From contig OZ017796.1 in assembly GCA_963969395.1 (NCBI GenBank), forward strand, positions 20,152,501 to 20,216,500: a stretch of 64,000 nucleotides of DNA, read 5' to 3'. This document shows, piece by piece, positions 1 to 11,796 of this stretch. Under the pieces are notes generated by a model. It did not search any database and was not told where the DNA came from. It was given only the letters and a program-made list of their open reading frames with translations. The translations under genes were made by a program, and so were the position numbers. Origin of the DNA: Pseudoscleropodium purum. Its lineage: Eukaryota > Streptophyta > Bryopsida > Hypnales > Brachytheciaceae. Position 1 is the first letter of the stretch; each line of letters starts with the position of its first letter.

Positions 1-557
1 GCTGCGGTGGCATGGCGAATGCACTGCTGGCGGATAACTAAGCCTTGGGAGGCTGTTTCCTATTGTGCCAGCACAGCTTCGGTGACTGAGGATTCGGAAG
101 GGAGAAGAGTAGAAGCGTCTGGGTTGGTGGATTCGGGTTTAGTGAATGGTCAGCAGGGGTGAGGACTGGGAAACTGCTACGGTGACTGAGGATTCGCAAG
201 GGAGAAGAATAGAAGCGTCTGGGTTGGTGGGTTTGTGTTTAGTGAATGGCCAGTAGGAGTCTGAGGACTGGGAAATTGTCGACTAGCGCTAGCTGGGGTG
301 GGTGCGGAATGTAACAATGAGGATTACAACTCTTCTAGTTCGGAGAGATTGACTAGAAGAGCACTGTAATTGTAGTTGTAAGTAGGATACTCAAATTCTA
401 TTCTTTCGAGGCACGGCAAGGAAAGTCCGAGGGATTGAATTCGTGAGTACGCGACTATTGTAGCTGTATCGGAGAGGGTTGGTTTTCGAGTTTCGTCAGA
501 GAGTGAGGAATTGAACTGGTCGTGAAGTAGAATTTTGAGCTCTTATCTGTCAGGGCA
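1..557 (+). other. Upstream and probable 5' UTR region of first ATL gene
   Basis: No coding exon is supported here. The stretch precedes the ATG at 558 and is richer in G than the distant spacers, as the 5' regions of genes in this window tend to be. It contains a two-copy 100-bp duplication, listed separately. I see no convincing TATA box, and the transcription start cannot be placed from sequence alone. Confidence 0.4.
80..281. repeat. Two-copy 100-bp tandem duplication
   Basis: CGGTGACTGAGGATTCG begins at 80 and again at 180. The following 100 bases, through GAGGACTGGGAAA, are repeated with scattered substitutions and small indels. It lies upstream of, or within the 5' UTR of, the first ATL gene. 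Confidence 0.85.
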
Positions 558-2066
558 ATGTCGGCTCCGGCTCCCTCCACGCCGTCTACCTCAACTTCAT
601 TTTACAACGGTGGGGGCATGAACAATGCCAGGTTTAACCCCACCATGGCCGTGATCATCATCGTCCTCGTCGGAGGCTGTTTTGTTCTCGGTTTCATATC
701 GATTTTCGTTCGAAAATGTATGTCGGGTAACAGTGCTGGAGCCGTCGCCGCCACTCTGCGGTCGCAGAGCTGGAAGGCGAAAGCGCGCGGTCTAGACAAA
801 GAGGCGGTGGAGGCGCTGCCCATTGTGCACAGCTGTGACTTGGAAGAGGAAGATGATCGGGAGTGTCCGGTTTGTTTGACTGAATTTGAACCTGAGGATA
901 ACCTACGCTTGCTGCCGACTTGCAAGCACGTTTTCCACCAGGAGTGTATTGACGCTTGGTTCGATGCGCACTCGACGTGCCCATTGTGTCGAGCCAGCTT
1001 GGCGGGGACCGTGAGCACGGCGAGTGATGAGCCCGGCGCGTCGCGAGAGCCGGCGGTCGCGACTGTTATCGAGGATTCTGAGCATGGAGACAGCGACTTC
1101 GAAGTGCAACCCACCACAACTGCTGCTGCTCCTCGTGAAGGTAATTTTGCATCCTCCCTGAAATGTAGGGTTATGGCGACTCATATTCGGGGGTGTCAAA
1201 GTGCGGGATTTCAACTGCGAGATGCTCTTCATTTCTGAGCCCCAGTCAACTCGGAGCCCGAATTCTCGTCAAGAGTATTTTCCCTCATTTGGAGTTTTGA
1301 ATTTTCGTTTGAGAATCAAAACTTTTGTGGAACGAAAGTCTCGCACTTTGATACCCTCTCTTGTAAAGAAAACTTTCATTCGAAATTCGTGCTTGAATTT
1401 TGAATATGGCTAAGTTAACGGTCTTTGTGTTTTTGCAACACAGATTCAACACAAACTGCTGCTCCCACGGCAGTGGGTGCGACGATTTCACGCGAAGATT
1501 CGCTCAACAGCGCTCGCGGGACGTTGTCTCGAAACTCGCAGTCGTTTAAACGGGCCGCGCGCGGCGTCACGGCCTTGGAGAAGGCTCACTCGTTCGGAGC
1601 GCAATTCAGCAGGCCCCCAACCACTCCCACTGGCAGCTCCAGGAGACCGCCCTTGACCTGTTCCTCCTCGACGACGGGGATCCGCCGATCGACGTCCTTG
1701 GGCACCGACCTCATTGCTCTCCGCAAGCTCCTGATGGGCAGCGACCAGAATGGAAACCCCAACTCGACCACTGCCAACCGCTTGAAGGGTATTGCGAAGC
1801 CGGATGCACCATCCAGCAGCTCCTCCTGGTTCGCGCGAGCCAAGAGCATGGATTTGAGCAAAAGGGGCCGAAGCCTTCCCCGTGACAATTGGGTTCCCAC
1901 AGACTTGGAATCCGGGAATGCTGCAAGCACAAGCCAGGGTGAATTATCCACTGCTCCGGAGCGTACTCGCTCAGATCGGTGGAGCTTGAGCAGCTTGCGC
2001 GGCGCCCTCGGCAGGTCTAGTTCGGATGCTACCACTCAATCTAACAATCCACATTTGCCAGTTTAG
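558..2066 (+). CDS. ATL-type RING-H2 E3 ubiquitin ligase, gene 1
   Basis: Two exons, 558-1140 and 1444-2066, joined by a GT-AG intron (GTAATT donor, ACACAG acceptor, phase 1), give 401 aa. One membrane segment spans about residues 31-51. The basic GLD box of ATL proteins is at 78-80. A RING-H2 domain runs from Cys103 to Cys144 with spacing C-X2-C-X15-C-X-H-X2-H-X2-C-X10-C-X2-C and the conserved Trp (CIDAW) after the sixth ligand. The long Ser/Arg-rich C-terminal tail has no recognised fold. Family knowledge: ATL proteins are membrane-anchored E3 ligases that recruit an E2 through the RING and ubiquitinate substrates, often in stress or defence signalling. The substrate here is unknown. A same-strand paralogue lies about 5 kb downstream. 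Without splicing, the first exon reads into the intron and stops at 1238. Confidence 0.9.
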
Positions 2067-5000
2067 ATTCATCCAAAGCAACCTGACCCAGACGCTCGCA
2101 ACATGATTCCATGAATCAACCATGAGGAGAGCCAGCAAGCGCTGCTGTTTTCCTGTGACCGGTTGCACACAGACCACGACGACTTCATCGACCTCCTGAT
2201 GACGTGCTTCGACACTGAAAGGCTTGCAAACTCGGGATGCAAATTTTCAGGTTGATGGAGCGATATTCAGTGATTGTGCTCGTGAAGATTGTCCTGACAA
2301 TGGTCAAGTTTGAGCACCGGGTGTCTGTCCTCTTGAAGATTCTTGCAACCTCTTCATTCTAGTCTGTCGGCCAAGTTTTGTACAGAGTAGAGTTGTAGAT
2401 TGCGGTAACATGTACAGGCAATTCGTTGTGTTGGATTAAGATTCTTTTTTCAAGAGGATGGACGGAGATTGTGCAGTATTGCGATGGCTAGTTTAGATGA
2501 CACTGATTGAGCTGAATCCGTGTAGCTCGTTTGCATTGAGTGTCGCAGTGCAAATTTTAGTAGTGTATGTAAATACGGTAAATCTTTGGAAGGATTTATG
2601 ATATTCATTATCTTTTCAGTGTATCTTTGCACTTCGATCGTGGAGTGTAAGAATCACTCGTCTTCTGTGTCACATATGTGTTTTGCACTGCTGAAATGAA
2701 GGATTCTGCTTGCCACCAATTTGTTTTGGATAGCAGATACTTGTATAGGAAGAGAACCTTGGTAGGGCGGAGCTGATGACTATGTAGGCAGACTTCAAAA
2801 GTCGTCCAATTTGTATAGGAATATCCCTTGTTTGAAATGAAGGGCGCTTCAGTGTTACGTAGAATTGTCAAAGTACGGACGAAATGAGAAAGAATCTTTT
2901 GAAATTTCACATGCAAGGCTGACATTCTGACTTCTGACTTTTATAATGAGATCAGGAGTCAAGAGAACTACATAATAATCAATCTCTCCTCATTTCAAAT
3001 GTTAAAGTTGGACTATGATGTAAGCACCCCGTACAAAATTAAATCACTTTGATTCTCAGGACTTCGATCACCGACGACTTCGCCTTTCTTAAACAATGGA
3101 AACTTTAGAAAACTATAAGAGGTACCAAAAGAGAACGGAGCCACGGAGGTTGATAGGAAACAATCTGAGATAGCTCATCGAGAGTGAACCTATTCTCGGG
3201 AGCTCTGCTTACTTCAATCTTCAAAAAGATTCCACTGGGAATTTCCGAAAATTCATTAACCATGAAATTCCTTAGTTCGTGATGTAGATAATCAAAACAG
3301 TTGGATATATCAGTCGCACACACTTCGAATAGAGATTGCCGTGAAAAAAACAAGCGTCTATCATTACTCTACGATTAGCTATGTCCTTGTAACATTAGTT
3401 TACTTTATTTTTTTTATTAAGGAAGCTGCTCAAACTCCTCAGCGAAGCTTCTGACGATGCAAAGCCTCCTCCCATTCGGTCCGAGCCAACAAAAAACAAG
3501 TGGTTCAACAAGTACATGGTTCAACAAGTAAGGTACATGGTTCAAAATCTGGACAAATTCAGTACAGTAGTGCCACGAGAGCATTAATTTCACATCCGGT
3601 CTCGTCTGCTCACAGCTGGTCTCATCCTGCCTCGTCAGCTCTCCATGGATATGCTGTAGCAATTGTACGGTTACCACGAGTAGTTCATGAATTCTCTGTC
3701 GTTACGACAGTGTTGCGAAGCTAAAACGTGGGGCAAGTCACATTAGCCCCATTCATGCAGTGTTTTAGACGCCATCTATCTTAAGTACTGTCCAGTAAAG
3801 ATCGGTGTGGGTTACTGAACAGAATGATGATTCACTCTAAACCCTAATTAGAGGGCCGAAGTTTCTTCTTTTTTCGGCTTTCTTTCATTCAGACGTCATT
3901 TAGCTCCAAGCTTTGGAATGTGCTTTACCTCTTCGAAGACATGTATTTCCATCCTCATTCATTCTGACATTGAGGTCAAGTTTGATACTCCGTAAATTTC
4001 TAGCTAACTGTCAATTAGAATCCCTTTTAACCATAGTTCAGTCTACTTTTTATTTTCAGTTTTCTCTCGAAGAAGCCTTGCATATGTCGAAGTTTGGTCA
4101 CTTAGATTTTGAACGGACAGTAACCTAATTTCGTGGTTTGTGTTAAGCAGGCAAGCGTGAAAGGAACCCATGAGGACCTTATGGATGTTGATAGAAATTT
4201 ACACTGGACATTGAAAAGCATCTGCCAATGATTTGATTCTTCACTGGGCATGACTCATTATTGCACTTCAACGTCATTCCTTCACTCTTCATTACATGCT
4301 CATGACAGCCGATATATGCGGCACAAGATGAAATTCTAAACGCTACGGAGTACGGAGTAAAAGATATGCTTGTCTGCTTGGAACTGTACTGTTAGTCATA
4401 AGTCAAAACCGAAGGTTATTAGAAGGCAGCCGAACTGAAGTCCTGAAGAAACTGTTACTGGCAAATTTCCACTGCAATTCAGTAATTGCCAAGATAAGAA
4501 TGTCAACTGTGTGGCTCCAGCAAATTGAACTTTTGGTAACTGAAGAGAAAAAGGTTAATGTAGATCATTTAAGACTCTAAACTCCCTCGCATTCCACGAC
4601 GTACAAGTTGATGAAATACAATTGGGATGCATATGTGGCGTGAATCATGCTGGGTACCAGACGGCGACCCGGTCTTCTGTTGCATGAAGCTCTCGGAGCT
4701 TGACAGAGTGACAGACATCGATGGGTGCAATATTTTAATTTTGGCAATGAACTCAAGACCTTAGCAATTTAAATGAAAAAAGAAACAATAGAAAACAGAG
4801 CACCTAATGATGGGCGTGCATGGAAGCATGATGCAAGAGTGTGGTTACTGTTTTTAGGGGAATCCTGCGGCCTGATTTCTCGCAGCTTTAGTTGGAGTCC
4901 TCCTTTTGGGGTCCTATCGTCCCGTTGGATGCATTCGTTTAGGGTCTGTACTTGTAATGCTAATGCGCTGACCTTACTCCGTTTCTTCCTGTCTTCAGAT

Positions 5001-7185
5001 TTGGGGACGATCTTGGGTGTTGTGCGCTAGCCATTCTGAAATTGCCGTGAGCCAATCTCACGCGCGCTGGTCCATATTGAGTTGTTCAAGCACTCCTTAG
5101 TATCTTCAGTTTTCTAGGTTTAGATCTTTGAGACCTTAGCTTCTTCAGGCCGGTTCTTATGTTTGTTGCTGTCGCGCTTCGATATCATTTGTGCGCAATT
5201 CACTAGGACATGATTTGGTGTTTTCAGGTGGAATTGATCTTCAGGGTTTGATACCCTAACTGTGGATTGGAAGAGAAGAATGGAAGTGTTTGAATAGCAG
5301 AGTAGAAATCAACAGATTCTCCACTTGGCTGAATGAGCGCAAAGTATTCGGAATTTCGGATTCATGGTCCGCTGTCGAAGGTCGTAGCGCTTGAGTATTG
5401 GCTATGGTGTATGTCGGCCATAATTCTGCGGGGTTCTAATTCCAGAGCATACTGAGGTGGCTAAAGCTTGGAACTTGGAGCTTCTCGCAGCTTGCTTCGT
5501 GTCTCAGGTTAGAAAATTCATACCATATCAATATTAAGATTTTGTGCAATTAATTTCCGGGTGCACTGTTGTTGTAAGACAATTCTGTGATGGTCTGATC
5601 TCGTGAGGCTTCGAGTGAATCTTCACTTTTCGTTTTGGCTCTTTGAATATGGTGATGGAATACATCATTCTGTTTCGTTTCATATGTGCGATGTACTTGG
5701 GCTGAAATCCTACCTCTCTGGAAGTATTGCTTTATGAATAACTATCTAGCTAGTGCGCCTTGCCAAACTATTTTTGGTTTAGAGAAGATCCAATGGCATC
5801 CGGTACCTGAGAACATTGCAAGCCTCCATTAATCCTTCTGGCCGCTGAATACTTTACTATTTCTGTACTGAGTGACTGTTTGCTCGTGTGAACAATTTCC
5901 CCTGTCTCGCTCGTTTCGAAGTCTCAAACGGATCAGTCGGCGCCCTGCTATTTGTTCACGGCTCTTTCCAGAAGCTAGATTCCATCTTGATTATGAGATT
6001 CCTGGGACTTGTCAGAGTGTCAGCTCGAAATGAGGAAATTTGATGGGGGCTTCATATTGAACAAAATGAAAGCCTGGCAGTTAGTGACATCCCACTAACA
6101 TCGGAAGAAGCTTATAAATAGAGAAACCTAATTCACAATCACTAACTTTTCTAATGACACGTGATACAAGTACGACGTTCAATTAGAAAATGTCCGGATG
6201 CATTTTTCTAGCTTCTTTTCCATTTCCCTCAAATGCATGGTTCGATTATAATAGCTCAACGGTTCAGCTGAGTGATGGGTTCTAAACGCTTTGTAAAGTC
6301 CAAGGAAACTGCTGATTTGTACAGTAACTCCATTATCGGATCTCGAGAGATGGTATTACCAGTAATAGTTGAACAGTGGTTCAGCCTTTTGGTAAAATTT
6401 CCGCTAACTTAGGGTAGTCTTTGCCGCGTCCTGCGTCAACTTCAATCTCATTGCTACACATTCGGCGTAACAGTTTAGCAAGAGACATACTCGTCTTTAG
6501 ATATTGTGCCCTAAAGTTTAGTTTTGGACGTCGACTTGTGTGACACCTATGCAAATTTGTTGTGGAGATGACGTGATTGTGAGTGAGGTTGAGGATGCTG
6601 ATGCTGATGCTGATGTTTTCATTTTTCAAGCTTGCGGCTGAAGGGGTATATCGAGGAATGAATCTGTATGGCATCTCCGAGCTTTGAACTATTTTTCCCA
6701 GGGAAAAGTGAAGTCGCTGGATTATGCAGAGCTCGGCATCTCTTCTGTGTGCAAATGAGGTAGCTACGCCCGGAGCGCGAGATCTGGGGCTACTTTCATT
6801 CATTAGTTGCAGCTTCTGGTGCACACGGATTGGAATGTAGATGCGGAGCTGAAGTTGATGATATTCGGCTTTGGTGAATTGCGAATGGGACGCAACCGCG
6901 ATGTCCACCTGGACTGAAACTTAGAGACTAAGAATAGATGGAATTGAAGCAATTTCTCATGGAATACTCGGTGAAAGGTGGCCTAGATCTGCTGTGGGAC
7001 GAGTCTACCACTTGTGCTTCTTCCTTTGAGGTTCGTATCGAATGCTCGTGTTCGTGCTCGTACTTGATTTTTGAACCTTCGTCAGGTTTTTTTCTTTAAC
7101 AGTTTCGACCTAGAATTAATACTTAGGGGGCGGGTGTTTCTTATGTGCAATAGGTAACGAGATTTGGCATCAGATCAATGCCACG
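2067..7185. other. Spacer between the two ATL genes
   Basis: About 5.1 kb without a supported coding exon. The first few hundred bases are presumably the 3' UTR of ATL gene 1. The last 1-2 kb may hold the 5' UTR of ATL gene 2: CTCAG|GTTAGA near 5507 looks like a donor and TGCAATAG near 7152 like an acceptor, so a long 5' UTR intron is possible. ORFs on either strand here (for example 3105-3353 and 6381-6908 minus) resemble no family I know. A short GATGCT trinucleotide-type run sits near 6597-6615. Composition is moderate, unlike the AT-rich deserts further right. Confidence 0.5.
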
Positions 7186-7201
7186 ATGCGTATTACAATG
7201 A
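7178..7201 (+). promoter_or_regulatory. Short upstream ORF overlapping ATL gene 2 start
   Basis: An ATG at 7178 opens a 7-codon ORF in another frame that stops at TGA 7199-7201. It overlaps the chosen start (7186). Its stop overlaps the next in-frame ATG at 7198 as ATGA, an arrangement that can allow re-initiation. It matters only if the transcript starts upstream of 7178. Confidence 0.4.
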
Positions 7202-9572
7202 ATGAAAGATATCCACGACGAATGCAATATCTCGACAGTGGGAACACCACCAACTTCACCAGCCCATATGCTCCAGTAAGTCCTCCAGGCGGTGGAGGTG
7301 GACACTCGAAGACCAATGCGTCCAGTCCAGCAGTGGTTGCAGTGATTGGAGTGCTAGCTGGAGCCTTCCTGATCATCAGCTACTACAGGATCTTTCTAAA
7401 GTACTGTAATGGCCAGCACTTCACCATTTGGGGGACAAGGAGCGACGGCAGAAACGGTGGTCCCTCGACCATTGTGAGTTTCATCTCCACGAATCCCCAC
7501 CATTGCAACTGAATAAAACGTGTTGAATTGCTAATCTTCGTTTTTCCCCTAAATCTGACCGTGATCCATGTGCAGGTGCTGATGGAGGAGCATGCATGGC
7601 CTCCAGACGCTTCGGGCTTGGATGAGTCGCTCATCTGTCGAATCCCCACTTGCAAATACAGCCCAGACGAGGGGATAGTGGATGGCACCGAATGCTCGGT
7701 GTGCTTGGGAGAGTTTGAAGTAGGCGAAGAGCTCCGAATTCTGCCCAAGTGCAACCACCCTTTCCACATCCCTTGTATCGATACTTGGCTCGCCACGTCC
7801 TCCACCTGCCCATTGTGTAGAGTCAACATTGTCTTGGCCGCTGCGGTGCCGCATTCTCTCCTGCCTGTTGAAACGGAGCCGCCTGACCCTGCTCGTGCCA
7901 CGACGATGTCGTTCATTCCTGAAGCGCATGCCAATGTCGTGGGTGATGAGATTGAGATCCTGCAAGAGCAATATGAGCAGGAATTTCTGGAGGCTGGGCA
8001 GCTGTCGGGTCCATCGAGCTCGCCGTCTCTTCCTTCCAGCCATGGCTCCTTCCCATCTGGTAAGACCCTGGCCAGATTATTATTTTCTGCAACGACATTA
8101 AGTTACTTTTTCGTAATTAACATGATATAGAATAGATATGCCATTGACCAGCCCATATTGCCCCTCCTCCGCGCACTATGGGCATACCAGGTGCTCAGAC
8201 TGGTTACAAGAATTTTGTTTCACGTTGAAAGAAAGTTGGTGTATAGTCTCATATTGCAGAATTGCTCAAGACTTTGCTGTTTGCGCAATTTTGAATCAGG
8301 CAAGCGAACAGAACTATTTGCATTGGATGTGAAGCGAAGAGAAGCGCTTGTTTATAGTGTGGCTTTTAATTTTTATCACTAAATGCGTCATAAATTAGAA
8401 GATATACATGTTTCTTGAACCATTCTTCCTGTGGAAGGTTGAAGACTCAATTGTAAATAGTTTCCATATAAGTTTCAAATCACTTGGCACAGTTTTAGAT
8501 TCATTGCTAAGCCATATAAAACTTGGATGTATGGCCAGTGACGTCTTAATTAAGTACACCTCATGAACATTTGAAAAGTTTACATGTATCGCTCTTGTGC
8601 CCTGATGAAGAGTGCCCGTGCGCCTTTGCAGCTCCGAATGCGGGGATCCCAGATAGTCACCGAATTGACATGCCGATCCTGCAACACATGCGACATTTGT
8701 CCCTTGAAACATTTCCAACTCCCGCAAGAGAAATCCATGTCGCAAACGCCCCGAATTCTCCACCTTTGGAGCGGTCAGTCTCCCAGCAGCAGCTCAACAG
8801 ACAGGCACCTGCATCTCTTCCCAAACAGAGGTTGTACAGCCGCGCTCGAAGCTCCGGGAACCAGAAAGGAAAGCATCCTCTGCTCCCGCTCTCATCACCC
8901 CAAACGAAGCGGTTTGCTCGCTTACTGGCCAAATCCTCGTCCTCATCCCGAACCACGGGCTCCAGCTCCATGAACCAAGTGGTCGTGGAGCTTCTGGCCC
9001 AAGAAATATTCCAGAGCAACGTCAGCACCACAGACACCCTGGAGAGCAGAGTGCAAACCTCTACAGAGGTTTCCACTAGCTCCACGGGGTCTTCACGGCC
9101 AGGTTCAAGGATGCGTCACGATAACGCGAGTTTGGAATTAATGTGGTCCATTGACGAGCTGGAGAAGCCTTTGCGGTGGTCTGTGAATGAGGAGCCCCAG
9201 AATTCACTGCCAGGACTACCAGGACCTTCGGGAAAGCAGCACCAGCACCAGCGTCGGGATTCTAGCTCTGGAGACGAGATGGAGGATTTGACTGAACGCT
9301 TGGCGGATGCAATGCAACTTCGCAGTTACCCAGGTTCAGATCATGAAGATGTGCCGCCTTGCGTTTCCAGGTCGAGCAAGAGCTTCAAGAGAACCTTGAG
9401 GTCACATTCTTCCGGGAGCTTTGGTACTTGGCCGAGTAAACGGCCCTCGTTCAAACACTCCATGGTCAGGCTGAAGCGATGTGGGTCGGAGAGCTTGAGG
9501 CAACACTCGTTCCGAAGGTCGGACAAGGTCCACGCTTCGGAACCTGTGTTGGAGATGTTTATGGTGGATTAG
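7186..9572 (+). CDS. ATL-type RING-H2 E3 ubiquitin ligase, gene 2
   Basis: Three exons, 7186-7473, 7576-8059 and 8632-9572, give 570 aa. Introns start with GTGAGT and GTAAGA and end with TGCAG and TTGCAG; the phases (0, 1) agree. A Gly-rich stretch (35-39) precedes a membrane segment at about 48-71. The GLD box is at 110-112. The RING-H2 domain spans Cys136-Cys177 with the same ligand spacing as gene 1 and an IDTW signature. The roughly 390-residue tail is Ser/Gln/Arg-rich with many SR/SK clusters and is probably disordered. Role by family: membrane-bound E3 ligase. Compared with gene 1 it has an extra intron between the membrane segment and the GLD box, and a longer tail. The third-exon acceptor was chosen because it restores phase; another nearby AG is possible. 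ATG 7198 is an alternative start. Confidence 0.85.
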
Positions 9573-11147
9573 AGGATTCCTTAGAACATTTGGAGTAGTT
9601 AGCATTTTCTTATTGAACTGAATCAGTTGCAGATGTAGAGAATTCATGCAACGTAACTTAGTTGGTGCATTTCAAGAGATTGTCTGTGCTTGAGCTTAAG
9701 GCATAAACTGTCTCTTGGCAATCAATCGTGGTGAATTTTATTAATTAATTAGATTGGATGTAGCTCCATCATGGGCTGGATTCATTTTTTTATCCTCAAT
9801 TTGATGTTCATATGAACACTTGGGATTGTTAGTTGGTGATTTAATCATTGCATCTTGACCTTTGGTTGTGAAGAGTTTGGAGTAGACATGTGAAAGTTGT
9901 GAATGGATGCATCTTTATATTAAACCTCTATGTTGGGCAGTTATGTGAGTTGTGAACTTGTAGTCATTGTGTGAACACCATCTTGGTGTCCTTTGGGAGA
10001 TAAAGAGGTTGAAAGTGAGTCTTGGTGTCCCTTGGAAACAATAGTTCCTCAAACTCTCCAATGAAAAAAATCAAGTGTCAAGCACATGGCTTAGTCACTT
10101 GATGTAGGTGTGTCACTCCCTACTTTACATTGCATAATGTTGGATGTTTTCTAGATTTGCGATTTGATCAAGGATTTTCCTTTTAAAAAAATTGCCTTCT
10201 AGGATATCTTCTAAGTAGTGCATCTACTCATTAAGATGTCATTAGTAGAGTTAAATTCTCAATGTTAAGCTGTAATAATTTCATACAAAAGAAATTCATC
10301 TAGATACTTCTTCAAAGTTACAAAAGAATTCTTAAATCTATGAATAGGATTTAGCTAAATTGAAAGAAATTTGAAATTCCAAGCAATTCATGTTGACAAG
10401 TGAGCTATATTCTTGAGCACCTATAACTCCTTGTTTTAAGTGCAACTCTCATTTGACTTTTAAACTTGCTTTATCATGTTTTGATGATAAATTTGGTTGT
10501 ACCTTGTAGAGCTACCTTACCTCAATTGCTTGTGCAAACCAAGTAGAACTTCTATGAAATTCAAAAGAAACAAGATATTGGAGGTGGGTTTCCAAGGAAT
10601 TCATTGGTCACCTAATCTCATATTCATGTACTAAATGATCAAACTTATATTAGCCAAAGTTAGATATCTTTCTTCCCCGGGAACCATTTCTATATAGCTT
10701 TGAAGAAACTTGCTTACGAAAGTAGTAAATGGGCTTTGCATTCTTCTTCTAGCTAGCCAATCTTTATTTTTTTAGCTTTAGGATCAATCAAGCTACAATG
10801 GATAATTGAGGTGGTTCTAAAACTAAATGTCGTTGATCAACCTCCAAAAAAAGAATTGTAATTTTAAAGTTGTAATTGAAATTGAAATCAAATTTATGGA
10901 AGACACTTTTGAGGTTGGATTGTTGCTTCTTGTGGCTTGAATTGTAAGACATGAAACCATCTCAGCTAATTTAGTGTAGGGACTAATTTGAAGTATTATT
11001 ATTTGGAAGTTATGGTCATTATGATTTTGTAACAATACTAATTTCATTTAAATAGAAAAATAATGAAAATATATAATACTAAAACTAAAAACAGACACTT
11101 ATATTTTATTTAAACTTGTAATACTTGTTTGAATCAATTGTAGATTC
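9573..11147. other. ATL gene 2 3' region and spacer
   Basis: The 3' UTR of ATL gene 2 grades into AT-rich spacer with no coding exon supported. The last bases, CAATTGTAG just before the cyclophilin ATG, resemble an intron acceptor, so that gene may have a 5' UTR intron in this spacer. Confidence 0.5.
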
Positions 11148-11796
11148 ATGGTGAATCCACAAAATCCAAAAGTATTCTTTGACATTGTAATTGGAGGCAC
11201 TCCAACAGGCCGCATTGTAATAGAGCTCTATCAAGATACATGTCCAAAATCTGCAGAAAATTTTAGGTGTATTTACAATACCAATTTTTGAATGGCATTG
11301 TTAAGCTTAGATAATGTTTTGAGGAAAAAAAAGGACCTTTAATAATTATACTATAAGGTTTGAAGATTGAAGCAATCTTTTATATTGCAGATGTTTGTGT
11401 ACAGGAGAGAAAGGAATTGGGATGAGTGGGAGAAACTTGCATTACAAAGGCTCTGCATTTCATAGAGTGATTCCAGAATTCATGTGCCAAGGTGGTGACT
11501 TCACTAAGGGAAATGGCACTGGAGGTGAGTCCATTTACGGAGTCACATTTCCTGATGAGAACTTTGTTCGAAGGCATAGTGGACCAGGGATGGTATCTCT
11601 GGCTAATGCTGGCCCCAATACTAATGGTTCACAATTCTTCATTACCACTGTCCCTACTCCTTGGTTGGATGGTAAGCATGTTGTGCTTGGCCAAGTCATT
11701 GAGGGCTTCAATGTTGTAAAAGCTATTGAGGCAATTGGTTCTAGTGATGGCAAACCAAAGAAAGCAATTATTATTTCTAATTGTGGACAAATTTAG
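11148..11796 (+). CDS. Cytosolic-type cyclophilin (peptidyl-prolyl isomerase)
   Basis: Two exons, 11148-11266 and 11391-11796 (GTGTAT donor, TTGCAG acceptor, phase 2), give 174 aa, the usual length of plant single-domain cyclophilins. The N-terminus carries the KVFFDI strand. Catalytic-region motifs are intact: FHRVIP with the active-site Arg, [21 protein letters not shown] and WLDGKHVV with the Trp that binds cyclosporin in this family. The extra loop typical of plant cytosolic forms is present as MSGRNLH. The protein ends in the family's NCGQ-type terminus. Role: cis-trans isomerisation of Xaa-Pro bonds, chaperoning in cytosol or nucleus. Codon third positions are strongly A/T, unlike the GC-rich PRK and ATL genes, and the gene sits at the edge of an AT-rich desert. 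All sites look functional, so I call it intact, though expression is unknown. Confidence 0.9.

Noticed and set aside
3105..3353. 82-codon minus-strand ORF downstream of ATL gene 1
   Set aside because: Not recognised, no splice partners, and within the length expected by chance for this composition.
6381..6908. 175-codon minus-strand ORF between the ATL genes
   Set aside because: No family resemblance, Ser/Ile-rich and partly a product of a trinucleotide repeat. It probably lies in the 5' UTR or intron of ATL gene 2.
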